From Oryzias latipes (lineage: Eukaryota > Chordata > Actinopteri > Beloniformes > Adrianichthyidae): a stretch of DNA of 64,000 bases. The position numbers were made by a program, and so were the translations under genes. The notes under the pieces are model-generated. The model worked only from the letters and a program-made list of their open reading frames with translations, was not told the DNA's origin and did no database searches. Location: contig NC_019859.2 of NCBI RefSeq assembly GCF_002234675.1, positions 693,240 through 757,239 of the forward strand, given 5' to 3'. This document shows positions 1 to 12,455 of the stretch, in pieces. Each line of letters starts with the position of its first letter. The first letter of the stretch is position 1.

Positions 1-3000
1 ATCCAGACCCATCTGACCAGAGGACGCCACATCCAGACCCATCTGACCACAGGACGCCACATCCAGACCCATCTGACCACAGGACGCCACATCCAGACCC
101 ATCTGACCACAGGACGCCACATCCAGACCCATCTGACCACAGGACGCCACATCCAGACCCATCTGACCACAGGACGCCACAACCAGACCCATCTGACCAC
201 AGGACGCCAGACCCATCTGACCACAGGACGCCACAACCAGACCCATCTGACCACAGGACGCCAGACCCATCTGACCACAGGACGCCAGACCCATCTGACC
301 ACAGGACGCCACATCCAGACCCATCTGACCACAGGACGCCACATCCAGACCCATCTGACCACAGGACGCCACATCCAGACCCATCTGACCACAGGACGCC
401 ACATCCAGACCCATCTGACCACAGGACGCCACATCCAGACCCATCTGACCACAGGACGCCACAACCAGACCCATCTGACCACAGGACGCCACATCCAGAC
501 CCATCTGACCACAGGACGCCACATCCAGACCCATCTGACCAGAGGACGCCACAACCAGACCCATCTGACCACAGGACGCCAGACCCATCTGACCAGAGGA
601 CGCCACAACCAGACCCATCTGACCACAGGACGCCACATCCAGACCCATCTGACCACAGGACGCCACATCCAGACCCATCTGACCAGAGGACGCCACAACC
701 AGACCCATCTGACCACAGGACGCCAGACCCATCTGACCAGAGGACGCCACAACCAGACCCATCTGACCACAGGACGCCACATCCAGACCCATCTGACCAC
801 AGGACGCCACATCCAGACCCATCTGACCACAGGACGCCAGACCCATCTGACCACAGGACGCCACATCCAGACCCATCTGACCACAGGACGCCACATCCAG
901 ACCCATCTGACCACAGGACGCCACATCCAGACCCATCTGACCAGAGGATGCCACAACCAGACCCATCTGACCACAGGACGCCACAACCAGACCCATCTGA
1001 CCACAGGACGCCAGACCCATCTGACCACAGGACGCCACATCCAGACCCATCTGACCACAGGACGCCACATCCAGACCCATCTGACCAGAGGACGCCACAT
1101 CCAGACCCATCTGACCACAGGACGCCACATCCAGACCCATCTGACCACAGGACGCCACATCCAGACCCATCTGACCAGAGGATGCCACATCCAGACCCAT
1201 CTGACCACAGGACGCCACATCCAGACCCATCTGACCACAGGACGCCACATCCAGACCCATCTGACCACAGGACGCCACATCCAGACCCATTTGACCACAG
1301 GACGCCACATCCAGACCCATCTGACCAGAGGACGCCAGACCCATCTGACCAGAGGACGCCAGACCCATCTGACCACAGGACGCCACATCCAGACCCATCT
1401 GACCACAGGACGCCACATCCAGACCCATCTGACCACAGGACGCCACAACCAGACCCATCTGACCACAGGACGCCACATCCAGACCCATCTGACCACAGGA
1501 CGCCACAACCAGACCCATCTGACCACAGGACGCCAGACCCATCTGACCAGAGGACGCCACAACCAGACCCATCTGACCACAGGACGCCACATCCAGACCC
1601 ATCTGACCACAGGACGCCATAACCAGACCCATCTGACCAGAGGACGCCAGACCCATCTGACCACAGGACGCCACAACCAGACCCATCTGACCACAGGACG
1701 CCATAACCAGACCCATCTGACCAGAGGACGCCACAACCAGACCCATCTGACCACAGGACGCCAGACCCATCTGACCACAGGACGCCACATCCAGACCCAT
1801 CTGACCACAGGACGCCACATCCAGACCCATCTGACCACAGGACGCCACAACCAGACCCATCTGACCACAGGACGCCACAACCAGACCCATCTGACCACAG
1901 GACGCCACAACCAGACCCATCTGACCACAGGACGCCAGACCCATCTGACCACAGGACGCCACATCCAGACCCATCTGACCACAGGACGCCACATCCAGAC
2001 CCATCTGACCACAGGACGCCACATCCAGACCCATCTGACCACAGGACGCCACATCCAGACCCATCTGACCACAGGACGCCACATCCAGACCCATCTGACC
2101 ACAGGACGCCACATCCAGACCCATCTGACCACAGGACGCCACATCCAGACCCATCTGACCACAGGACGCCACATCCAGACCCATCTGACCACAGGACGCC
2201 ACATCCAGACCCATTTGACCACAGGACGCCACATCCAGACCCATCTGACCAGAGGACGCCAGACCCATCTGACCACAGGACGCCAGACCCATCTGACCAC
2301 AGGACGCCACATCCAGACCCATCTGACCACAGGACGCCACATCCAGACCCATCTGACCACAGGACGCCACAACCAGACCCATCTGACCACAGGACGCCAC
2401 ATCCAGACCCATCTGACCACAGGACGCCATAACCAGACCCATCTGACCACAGGACGCCACATCCAGACCCATCTGACCACAGGACGCCACATCCAGACCC
2501 ATCTGACCACAGGACGCCACATCCAGACCCATCTGACCACAGGACGCCACAACCAGACCCATCTGACCACAGGACGCCAGACCCATCTGACCAGAGGACG
2601 CCACAACCAGACCCATCTGACCACAGGACGCCATAACCAGACCCATCTGACCAGAGGACGCCAGACCCATCTGACCACAGGACGCCACAACCAGACCCAT
2701 CTGACCACAGGACGCCATAACCAGACCCATCTGACCAGAGGACGCCACAACCAGACCCATCTGACCACAGGACGCCACAACCAGACCCATCTGACCAGAG
2801 GACGCCAGACCCATCTGACCAGAGGACGCCACAACCAGACCCATCTGACCACAGGACGCCACATCCAGACCCATCTGACCACAGGACGCCACATCCAGAC
2901 CCATCTGACCACAGGACGCCACATCCAGACCCATCTGACCACAGGACGCCACATCCAGACCCATCTGACCAGAGGATGCCACAACCAGACCCATCAGACC

Positions 3001-5135
3001 ACAGGACGCCACATCCAGACCCATCTGACCACAGGACGCCACAACCAGACCCATCTGACCACAGGACGCCACATCCAGACCAATCTGACCACAGGACGCC
3101 ACATCCAGACCCATCTGACCAGAGGATGCCACAACCAGACCCATCTGACCACAGGACGCCACATCCAGACCCATCTGACCACAGGACGCCACAACCAGAC
3201 CCATCTGACCACAGGACGCCAGACCCATCTGACCACAGGACGCCACAACCAGACCCATCTGACCACAGGACGCCACATCCAGACCCATCTGACCACAGGA
3301 CGCCAGACCCATCTGACCACAGGACGCCACATCCAGACCCATCTGACCACAGGACGCCAGACCCATCTGACCACAGGACGCCACAACCAGACCCATCTGA
3401 CCACAGGACGCCACATCCAGACCCATCTGACCACAGGACGCCACAACCAGACCCATCTGACCACAGGACGCCAGACCCATCTGACCAGAGGATGCCACAT
3501 CCAGACCCATCTGACCACAGGACGCCACATCCAGACCCATCTGACCACAGGACGCCAGACCCATCTGACCACAGGACGCCACAACCAGACCCATCTGACC
3601 ACAGGACGCCAGACCCATCTGACCACAGGACGCCACAACCAGACCCATCTGACCACAGGACGCCACATCCAGACCCATCTGACCACAGGACGCCACAACC
3701 AGACCCATCTGACCACAGGACGCCAGACCCATCTGACCAGAGGATGCCACATCCAGACCCATCTGACCACAGGACGCCACAACCAGACCCATCTGACCAC
3801 AGGACGCCACATCCAGACCCATCTGACCACAGGACGCCACAACCAGACCCATCTGACCACAGGACGCCAGACCCATCTGACCACAGGACGCCACATCCAG
3901 ACCCATCTGACCACAGGACGCCACATCCAGACCCATCTGACCACAGGACGCCACATCCAGACCCACCTGACCACAGGACGCCACATCCAGACCCATCTGA
4001 CCACAGGACGCCACATCCAGACCCATCTGACCACAGGACGCCACAACCAGACCCATCTGACCACAGGACGCCAGACCCATCTGACCACAGGACGCCACAT
4101 CCAGACCCATCTGACCACAGGACGCCACATCCAGACCCATCTGACCACAGGACGCCACATCCAGACCCATCTGACCACAGGACGCCACATCCAGACCCAT
4201 CTGACCACAGGACGCCACATCCAGACCCATCTGACCACAGGACGCCACATCCAGACCCATCTGACCACAGGACGCCACATCCAGACCCATCTGACCACAG
4301 GACGCCACAACCAGACCCATCTGACCACAGGACGCCAGACCCATCTGACCACAGGACGCCACAACCAGACCCATCTGACCACAGGACGCCACATCCAGAC
4401 CCATCTGACCACAGGACGCCACAACCAGACCCATCTGACCACAGGACGCCAGACCCATCTGACCACAGGACGCCACATCCAGACCCATCTGACCACAGGA
4501 CGCCACATCCAGACCCATCTGACCACAGGACGCCACATCCAGACCCACCTGACCACAGGACGCCACATCCAGACCCATCTGACCACAGGACGCCACATCC
4601 AGACCCATCTGACCACAGGACGCCACAACCAGACCCATCTGACCACAGGACGCCAGACCCATCTGACCACAGGACGCCACATCCAGACCCATCTGACCAC
4701 AGGACGCCACATCCAGACCCATCTGACCACAGGACGCCACATCCAGACCCATCTGACCACAGGACGCCACATCCAGACCCATCTGACCACAGGACGCCAG
4801 ACCCATCTGACCACAGGACGCCACATCCAGACCCATCTGACCACAGGACGCCAGACCCATCTGACCAGAGGATGCCACATCCAGACCCATCTGACCACAG
4901 GACGCCACAACCAGACCCATCTGACCACAGGACGCCACATCCAGACCCATCTGACCACAGGACGCCACAACCAGACCCATCTGACCACAGGACGCCAGAC
5001 CCATCTGACCACAGGACGCCACATCCAGACCCATCTGACCACAGGACGCCAGACCCATCTGACCACAGGACGCCACATCCAGACCCATCTGACCACAGGA
5101 CGCCACATCCAGACCCATCTGACCACAGGACGCCA
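1..5135. repeat. 30/24-bp minisatellite array (kif16b intron 10)
   Basis: The stretch is an uninterrupted tandem array. The main unit is 30 bp; a common shorter unit of 24 bp lacks the six bases ACATCC. Other variants are ACAACC or ATAACC in place of ACATCC, CAGAGG in place of CACAGG, and GATGCC in place of GACGCC. The array is open at the left edge, so its true length is unknown. It lies downstream, on the minus strand, of the last visible kif16b exon, so it should sit in kif16b intron 10. Both unit lengths are multiples of three and most units lack stops, which explains frames of up to 1315 codons on both strands. I regard these as non-coding. Confidence 0.97.
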
Positions 5136-5791
5136 CCCCACTATCATCCGTCCATCTGGTCTGGGTCCAAAGAACCTCATGGTTCTACTGGACCTCCTAG
5201 TTCAGAGACAGGAGGTCCAGGTGTGTGAATGTGTATGAATGATCCCGGTGATGGGCAGAGGGGCCGTAGGCGGGAACTGGCAGCCACGCCTCTGTCAGTC
5301 TGCCCCAGGGCAGCTGTGGCTACAACCGTAGCTACCATCACCAAGAATGAATAAGGAGTGAATGAATAATGGACACACTTGTAAAATCCAATCCATTATT
5401 ATTATTATTATTATTCTGAAGACAGAGCTTTAGTTTCATCTGCAGATGAGGAGGATGGAGCTTTCCTGCAGGAAGGTCACCGCCGTGATCCTGTCCGTGA
5501 TCTAATGAGCTCAGATCATCCAATGACAGCCTCGGCCTTTTCCCTGACATACAGGGATTCCTCTGATGATGCTCTGAGCTGAAGAATGCTCCCATTAAAC
5601 GTCACTCAATCTTTAGTTGGTGGAGCTTCACTTCAGAGAGGCAGGGCTTCAGAAACATTTGGCCAAACTTTTCTGCAGCAGAATCGGGTCAGAGTTAAGA
5701 TCATTTAGAAGCTTCAGGTTCTCGGTCAAAAACACCAGACAATCATAAAAACACTCCTCCAGCAGTGTGGGCGTCGCCCGCCAGCACTTAC
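5136..5791. other. kif16b intron 10, non-repeat part
   Basis: This lies between the minisatellite and kif16b exon 10. It contains a short ATT microsatellite at about 5396-5416. No sequence resembling the next kif16b exon (after the GNQ at the end of exon 10) was seen, so the gene continues to the left of the window beyond the array. Confidence 0.6.
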
Positions 5792-8700
5792 CTGGTTGCC
5801 CTGAATCAGCAGAGCTTTCAGTCGTGCGATCTCAGCCTGCAGTTCCCGGATCAGCCTCACGTTGGCGTCCTCGTTAACCGTGGGTTTGTTGATGATGTTC
5901 TTGGCTCGGTTGGCGTAGCGCAGCGTGCTGAGCGTCTCGCCATAGTTCACATCAGCGGGGGAAATAGCTGCGAGGAGAGAGGTGGGGAGAACGCCGTCAG
6001 ATGGAGGGGGGCGGCGGGTTCTGGCTGGGGATTGGCTGCCGCGGCCCTCACTGGCGATCATGATGGTCTTGGAGTTCCCGCCCAGGCTGTCCTTCAGCAG
6101 CCACGTCAGCACCGAGTCCCTGTAGGGAACAAAGGCGGACTTCTTCTTCAGGCTGGCGTTGGCGGCGTCCTGCGCCATGTCGGCTGGAAACAGACATCAT
6201 CAGTCGACAACGAGAACGATTCAGCAGCGTGACGGTTTTCTCCTGGGGGGCGGAGATTCCTGACCCAGAGCTGAGATGACGTTCCCCAGGGTCACCAGGG
6301 ATTTGTTGATGTTCCCCCCCTCCTTCAGCCGCACGCCGGTGGCCCCGGTGGCATCAGCGCGCTCGCTGCCCGCCAGGTCCACCAGGTGGATCTTACTGAT
6401 CGTCTCACTCGGCATCTCGGCGTCAAACTTGGCCTGTAAGCAAAGAAACCGGCGCCTCAGTAAACACCACTGTTTTCTAACAACACTTCATTTCCCAGCA
6501 TGCAGTGCAACCGACCTGTGTGAAGTTGATGGTGAAGATGGCGTGAGAGCGGCTGCTGACATCGTTCATGCCCGTACTGGCGGTGGTGCGGTTGATGTTT
6601 CCCGCCTCCATCAGCTCTTCCACATCACTATAGTTCAGGACCAGGTGTTTGGACAGATCTGTGGGCGGGGCCATGATGGCGGGGCCATGAGGGCGGGGCC
6701 ACGAGGGCGGGGCCACGAGGGCGGGGCAGAGACTGTGGACCTCCAGGGGGAGGGGCCTACCTTCCACGTACGGGCCGTCTTTGGGATGCTCGCGCACGCG
6801 GAGGTTGTAGGTCTGGGTGGACTTCCTCCTCAGAAGGTCTCTGACGCGCTCGTTGTAGATCTCCAGGTAGCTGAAGGTGAGCAGAACAAGACCAACCGTG
6901 AGATGTACCAGAACCCCAGAGTGCTTCAGTCCCAGCAGAACCGGTTCTGACCTGACTTCTGTCCGAAACGAAGCTTCATCGCATCGAGACGAGTTGGAGA
7001 TCCTGGAGAACAAACCCTCGCAGATCCTCGGAATCAAACCGGCATCTCCCTGCAACAGAAACGGAGCTCATCGCTGCGCCAAGCTGGGGCGAAACCCCGA
7101 CGCCATGGAGGCCCCCCCATGCTGAGACAACGCCCGCTGCGTGTGGGAGGAGCTACTGCATTTAGCCTGAGGGCCTTTCTCTCACTAATGACGTATGGAG
7201 GACCAGGATGACGTGGAGATCAGGTGAATTTATTCTGAAGAGTTCTACAAATAAATACTTTGACCCAACATCCATCACATTCGGGGAAAGGTCCGGTTCT
7301 GCTCTGATTGAAGGTTCTGTTCGCATCATCTTTTGGTTTTCTCAAAGATCTCGTCTTCCTGCTGGTAGAACTTCCCAAAGAACCCCGAAGCTTCTGAGAC
7401 TTCTATGATCAGATGGTCGGGAGTTCATCACCACTAAACAGACACAGCTGGAGGTCTGCGGGTCTAGGGGTCAGAAGGTCAGAAGGTCAGAAGGTATGGG
7501 GGTGGGGGTCTAGAGGTCTGGAGGTCTGCGGGTCTGGAGATCTGCGGGTCTGTAGGTCTGCGGGTCTGGGGGTTTAGGGGTCAGAAGGTCAGAAGGTATG
7601 GGGGTGGGGGTCTAGAGGTCTGGAGGTCTGCGGGTCTGTAGGTCTGCGGGTCTGGGGGTTTAGGGGTCTGGAGGTCAAAAGGTATGGGGTTGGGGTCTAG
7701 AGGTCTGGAGGTCTGCGGGTCTGTAGGTCTGCGGGTCTGTAGGTCTGCGGGTCTGGGGGTCTGGGGGTTTAGGGGTCTGGAGGTCAGAAGGTATGGGGGT
7801 GGGGGTCTAGAGGTCTGGAGGTCTGCGGGTCTGGAGGTCTGGGGGTTTGGGTCAGAAGGTCAGAAGGTATGGGGGTGGGGGTCTAGAGGTCTGGAGGTCT
7901 GCGGGTCTGGAGGTCTGGGGGGTCTGGAGGTCTGCGGGTCTAGGGGTCTAGAGGTCTGGAGGTCAGAAGGTATGGGGGTGGGGGTCTAGAGGTCTACAGG
8001 TCTGCGGGTCTGGAGGTCTGGGGGGTCTGGAGGTCTGCGGGTCTAGGGGTCTAGAGGTCTGCGGGTTTAGGGGTCTGTAGGTCTTACCGGAGCGCCCATC
8101 ATGGTGTAGGACTTCCCTGAACCCGTCTGACCATAAGCAAACACGCAGGCGTTGTAGCCGTCAAAGGCCGCCTTCAGAACGTCAGAACCCAGATCCTCGA
8201 AGACCTGAAGGAGACGGAGCCGTCAGGAACCCGAGCTCGGCAGAACCAACCCTGATTGGTCCGGAGGTCGGACCTTCTCCTGAGAGGTGAAGGCGGAGCT
8301 CTGGCGGTCTGTGGAGTCGTAGGAGAAGTCGTAGGTGAAGGTCTTGGTGTTCTCCCTCACCGGTTCTCCTGGAAAGCCGTCAGCGATCTGATGGAAGACA
8401 AAGACACTGCAGGTCAGCGCGGGGGACAAGGGCCGCCCGGAGAACAGGAGCAGCGGCGCCACCTTCAGGTTGACGATGGACGTTTTGCTTCCCTCCATCC
8501 TGATGATGCATCTGGAGCCCAGGTCCTTCTCCCTGCAGCACAGCAGAACCGCGTTCAGAGGGTTCTGGTTCCGTTCAAGGACGACTTGAAAAAATCTGAT
8601 CAGTTTCAGCTTCCAAACTAGAACCTACAGAACCCAGAGCCGCAGATGGATCGGGTTCTGGAAGACCCCGTCCTCCATCCACGGTCTGATCCATCTGCTG

Positions 8701-9442
8701 ATGAAGTTGTGGTTCTCCTCAAACGGAGAACCTCCCAGAAAACGGAACCGACATTCAAGACCAGCAGAGCACATTTCTGTCTGGACCGGGCCCGGATTAG
8801 AACCGGCAGCTCTGAACCTTTTGGGCCCGACTGTGGGTGGAAACCCGTCCATGAGTTTCTTTCATGACGTTTGTGATGACCTGCAGACAGACCGCTTAGC
8901 TCCGCCCCTCTTCAGTTGATCTGCTAATAGAACCAACTGGATCAGGACTAAGATCCTAAAGCGGAGGAGCTGCAGCTGCCAGTTCTGGACCACTGATGGT
9001 CCAGTTAAACGGAACCAGAGATGGATCTTAGCCCGGATCCAAACCCAGGAGTTCTGGTTGTAATTGTTCAGATCTGGAGAAATTCTGTCCATCAATTAGT
9101 TCACAAATGAGAGCATCTCCCACACCAACCCCAACAGAACCGAACCAGAACTAAGATAGAAGAGAGGGGGGGGGGATTCTTATCTGCGGCAGCAAAAGAC
9201 ATCCAAGAAAAGTGACATTCACCAAAAGATAAAGTGACCAGAACCAGAACCAGCCTCACCTGAGAACGAGCGTGATTTCACAGCTCACCTGCTGACCCGC
9301 GGGTCAGAACACAGAACATGATGAACCCATTCATATCGCCATAACCAGTAACTAACGGACCGGGTCAGAACTCCCCCTTCGTGTCCGTTACTCACCTCCG
9401 GTTCATGGGTCTGACCCGCACGGCCACCCGAACCGAGGCCAT
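5792..9442 (-). CDS. kif16b: Kinesin-like protein KIF16B, motor-domain end (partial)
   Basis: KIF16B is a kinesin-3 family plus-end motor that carries early endosomes along microtubules; in mammals its C-terminal PX domain binds PI3P. Ten exons were traced on the minus strand: 9396-9442, 8463-8532, 8274-8387, 8088-8204, 6952-7049, 6761-6870, 6516-6658, 6265-6433, 6052-6183 and 5792-5967, all with consistent phases (1176 nt, 392 residues). The start reads [16 protein letters not shown]. The P-loop GQTGSGKS is at residues 102-109, switch I SSRSH at 220-224 and switch II DLAGSE at 252-257. The segment ends in the neck region at the GNQ known in KIF16B. The forkhead-associated, coiled-coil and PX parts must lie left of the window, past the minisatellite. 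Intron 4 (7050-8087) holds a G-rich tandem array; intron 1 (8533-9395) shows nothing recognisable. Which teleost duplicate (ba or bb) this is cannot be told. Confidence 0.95.
7443..8075. repeat. G-rich tandem repeat in kif16b intron 4
   Basis: This is an imperfect tandem array built from short GGTCTGGAG, GGTCTGCGG, GGTCTAG and GGGGTCTA steps, with recurring GAAGGTATGGGGGTGGGGG blocks that mark a longer period. The plus strand is strongly G-rich, so the kif16b transcript is C-rich here. Plus-strand open frames across it (for example 7684-7989) are repeat artefacts. Confidence 0.9.
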
Positions 9443-10106
9443 GGCTCATCCCGGTCCGCACCGGTGCCCCGCGTCAGTGGAGCGGTTAGCCTCCAAGCTA
9501 ACAGCAAGAGTCGCGCGCCTGCACGCGGGGGTCAAAGGTCAGAAGAATACCGACTGACAGCGAGCGGGAGCAGTGGGAGGGGGTACCGAGACCCAGTAAA
9601 ACCCAAAATCTCAATCCGGGAGCAGAACCTTGACAGTTTATTATAAGATTCCTGTTCGGTTGGTCCGCTTGTTAGCCCAAACAATCAAATTCAGCTGCTA
9701 CGGAAAGCCAGAGGAGACGTAATTACAGAGAGCGAATCAGAGGAGACAAAAAAGTCGCAAAGTGACGGAAGCCCGGAAGTTTTTCCACATCTTTAGTGAA
9801 AACGTTTTATGTAGTTAGTTTCTTTATTTGTTTGTTTGTTTGTTTGTTTTTACACGTTTTCATTTGTTAAACTGACGACATCAAGTTTTTAAACGCAGCC
9901 ACAACAGCTTTAACGAAACCAAGATGCTTTGCTGAAAATCACAACAGAAACCAATTAAACATTTTCTTTTAAACAGACAATCTACATTTATGATACAGAG
10001 ATTAATGTCATATTTAAATGCAACAACAAGAGCTCCATCCAAAGCTATCACGTCCCAAGTTTGGGTAAATGTGGAGAGTTGTGGGAAACCAAAACCAAGT
10101 CAGGAC
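9443..10106. promoter_or_regulatory. Upstream region of kif16b
   Basis: This is the region just upstream of the kif16b start codon (minus strand). It has no gene. It includes an ETS-type CCGGAAGT at 9773-9780 and a TTTG microsatellite at about 9829-9849. The promoter position is inferred only from the start codon; the 5' UTR end is not visible. Confidence 0.35.
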
Positions 10107-10256
10107 CTCTTCTACCCCCCCCCCCCCCCCCCCCCCCCGCCTTCTGTCCCCCCTTGCAGCTACATAGTCAAGCAGTTGCCCAAGGACCCACACTGGATGG
10201 AATCGAACCCTGATATCCAAACGTCCTCCACTTAACCAACTGAGCTATCCAGTCAT
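10107..10256 (-). mobile_element. tRNA-derived SINE-like sequence
   Basis: On the minus strand, 10192-10253 looks like the head of a tRNA. The outer seven bases pair (ACTGGAT with ATCCAGT), an A-box TAGCTCAGTTGG lies at 10236-10247 and a B-box GGTTCGATTCC at 10199-10209. At only 62 nt, with no good anticodon or T stem, it is not a working tRNA. On the same strand it runs on into GTGGGTCCTTGGGCAA-type sequence, typical of fish SINE bodies, and ends at a run of about 30 G (C on the plus strand, about 10107-10139). Confidence 0.5.
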
Positions 10257-10395
10257 GACACACAAACACACAAACACATAAGCACACAAACACACAACCA
10301 CATAAGCACACAAACACACAACCACATAAGCACACAAACACACAACAACATAAGCACACAAACACACAACAACATAAGCACACAAACACACATCA
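10257..10395. repeat. CACACAAACACA / ACATAAG tandem repeat
   Basis: This is a simple-sequence array with a period of about 23-24 bp, built of CA-rich blocks separated by CATAAG or AACAACA. It adjoins the SINE-like sequence. Minus-strand frames through it give Cys/Val-rich nonsense. Confidence 0.85.
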
Positions 10396-10970
10396 GGAAG
10401 AATCCTCACCTGGGGGGTATTCCAAGTCAACCTAGAAATAACACGTAGTTATCGACATTTATTTTTACTTTCATTATAATTTATTTAATGAAGTAGGTGT
10501 AACTTTGGTGCTGCTGTTAGATCGGCACCGCAAGGAATTGTGGGATACCATTCCCTTTGCCTGTCTGGACGGATTTGGGTTCAAGTGTGGGTTTTTGACC
10601 AAATGTGTTTAGTTGTTTAGCTGTTTTACTGTGTTTTGCCGAGTTATTTTGTCCTACTATGTTTAATTCTTTCTGCACCATGAGTGAAAGGGAGGAAGAG
10701 GATGATCAGTATAGCACCCCTATTGTGTAGCAAATAATGATAAATTCAGAGATATGGCATATAAGTAAATGAGTCAAATCTGTTTTGTTTCATTCGTTTT
10801 ATTGTTATATAAATGAGAATATCTGTAGGCTCAAATTTAGACATATGAGAGTTCAAGAACTACAATAGTTTAAGATGGAGAGACATTTAATTGAATTGGA
10901 GTAATATGACATTTAGTTAAATATGTAAATTTGAGTTGTAAAGAAAATATTGAGTTGGATAAATGTAATT

Positions 10971-11197
10971 CAATTACTTGTTACCTTTCTTTGACTTTTG
11001 GCTTCTCCCATCAGGGGTCGCCACAGTGAAACAACCCTCCCATGAGGATGAGTTGCATGGTAAACTTGGCAATGTTTTTACGCCGGATGCCCTTCCTGAT
11101 GCAACCCTCTCAATCCAACCGGGCTTGGGACCGGTGCTTGGAAGGTGCCGCAAACCAGCACGAGCTAAACCGGCCCCCAATGCAATTACTTGTTACC
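10971..11197 (-). mobile_element. Short retroposon with a 15-bp target-site duplication
   Basis: CAATTACTTGTTACC occurs at 10971-10985 and again at 11183-11197. The 197 bp between is a common fish repeat (plus strand: GGGGTCGCCACAGTG, ACGCCGGATGCCCTTCC). In minus-strand orientation it ends in GGGAGAAGCC followed by an A-rich tail, as expected for a 5'-truncated retroposon of RTE or SINE type. The sequence on either side matches up when the insert is removed. Confidence 0.7.
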
Positions 11198-11231
11198 AAT
11201 TGAATTAATTTAAGTTGGATAAGTTGGATAA

Positions 11232-11233
<2 letters not shown>

Positions 11234-11320
<87 letters not shown>
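11234..11320. repeat. TA dinucleotide microsatellite
   Basis: This is a nearly pure TA run of about 87 bp. It directly adjoins the inverted LINE tail that follows, which suggests it was the insertion site or grew from the element's end. Confidence 0.95.
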
Positions 11321-11323
<3 letters not shown>

Positions 11324-11330
11324 TAAAAAA

Positions 11331-11490
11331 ACGCCCCTCTCCCCTTCCGCGGGTGGTTTCTCCTCTGAGCTCGGGTCCTCTACCAGAGGCCTGGGAGCTT
11401 GAGGGTCCTGCAGGATCTTAGCTGTTCCTAGCACTGCGCTTTTCTGGACTGAGAGGTTTGAGGTCTTTCCAGGTATCTGTTGTAGCCACT
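11331..11490 (-). mobile_element. Inverted copy of the R4/Rex6-like LINE 3' tail
   Basis: This segment is the reverse complement of 17019-17171, with roughly 85% of bases matching by eye. It carries the last codons and 3' end of the same LINE in the opposite orientation, and its outer end touches the TA microsatellite. The junction with the plus-strand LINE body is at about 11490. It may be a separate, strongly 5'-truncated insertion or the product of a rearranged insertion. Confidence 0.7.
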
Positions 11491-12419
11491 AACAATAGGA
11501 ACAATAGCAGACACTGAGGACAGTTACAAGTACCTTGGAATTCCGCAGGCAAATGGCAACCTGGAGCAGGCAACAAGGAAAGCTGCAACAGCTAAATACC
11601 TCCAACGAGTAAGGCAAGTCCTGAGAAGCCAGCTCAATGGCAAGAACAAGACCAGGGCAATAAACAGCTACGCACTGCCAGTTATCATATACCCTGCAGG
11701 AATAATAAGATGGCCAAAGGAAGAGATACAGACCACGGATGTGAAGACACGAAAGCTCCTCACCATGCATGGAGGGTTCCATCCCAAATCCAGCTCCCTG
11801 AGACTGTATGCTAGCCACAAGGAAGGAGGCCGAGGACTAGTGAGCGTAGAAGCCACTATCCAGGATGAAACATCCAAGATCCATGAGTACATCAAGCTCA
11901 AGGCCCCAACTGACAGTGTGCTCAGTGAATGTCTCAGGCAATGGAGAGCAGAGGATACAGTGCTGGAGGACAGATCCTCATGGGAGGACAAACCCCTGCA
12001 TGGGATGTACCACCGGACCATAACTGAAGTGGCTGATATCAAGAAGTCCTACCAATGGCTAGAAAGGGCTGGCCTACAGGACAGCACTGAAGCACTCATC
12101 CTGGCAGCTCAGGAACAAACCCTGAGCACCAGAGCCATAGAGGCTCAGATCTACCACACCAGACAAGACCCAAGGTGTAGATCTACCACACCAGACAAGA
12201 CCCAAGGTGTAGGCTGTTCAAAGAGGCGCCTGAAACAATCCAGCACATAACTGCAGGGTGTAAGATGCTGGCAGGGAAAGCATACATGGAGCGCCACAAT
12301 CAAGTGGCTGGAATAATATACAGGAACATGTGTGCAGAATATGAACTGGAAACCCCAAGGTCAAAATGGGAAACACCTCCGAAGGTGGTAGAGAATGAGA
12401 GGGCAAAGATCCTGATCAT
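11491..12419 (+). pseudogene. R4/Rex6-like LINE, part 1 (end of reverse transcriptase to zinc knuckle)
   Basis: Translation gives a frame running from a Y-K-Y-L-G motif (the usual post-catalytic RT region) through YALPVIIYPAGIIRWPKEE and on to APETIQHITAGC. The latter is the H-x4-C part of the zinc knuckle found before the endonuclease in LINEs with a restriction-like endonuclease. A 32-bp direct duplication (12149-12180 and 12181-12212) and stop codons break the frame. The catalytic RT core is missing on the left. The L2 LINE interrupts the element at about 12420 and it resumes at 16770. The clade assignment rests on motif recall. Confidence 0.7.
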
Positions 12420-12455
12420 ATAACTCTGGTTTTCGGCTCTTCTGAAGTTAGAAAC

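Noticed and set aside
1291-5238. A 1315-codon plus-strand frame (and 728- to 750-codon frames in other registers and on the minus strand)
   Set aside because: Every residue comes from 30/24-bp repeat units whose lengths are divisible by three; several frames are open at once, which is the mark of a stop-poor minisatellite, not a gene.
10192-10253. A functional tRNA gene on the minus strand
   Set aside because: A- and B-box matches are good, but it is only 62 nt, lacks a sound anticodon arm and T stem, and continues into SINE body sequence.
11741-12250. A host gene suggested by a 169-codon plus frame
   Set aside because: The sequence matches the post-RT region of an R4/Rex6-like LINE and continues, after the L2 insertion, as its endonuclease.
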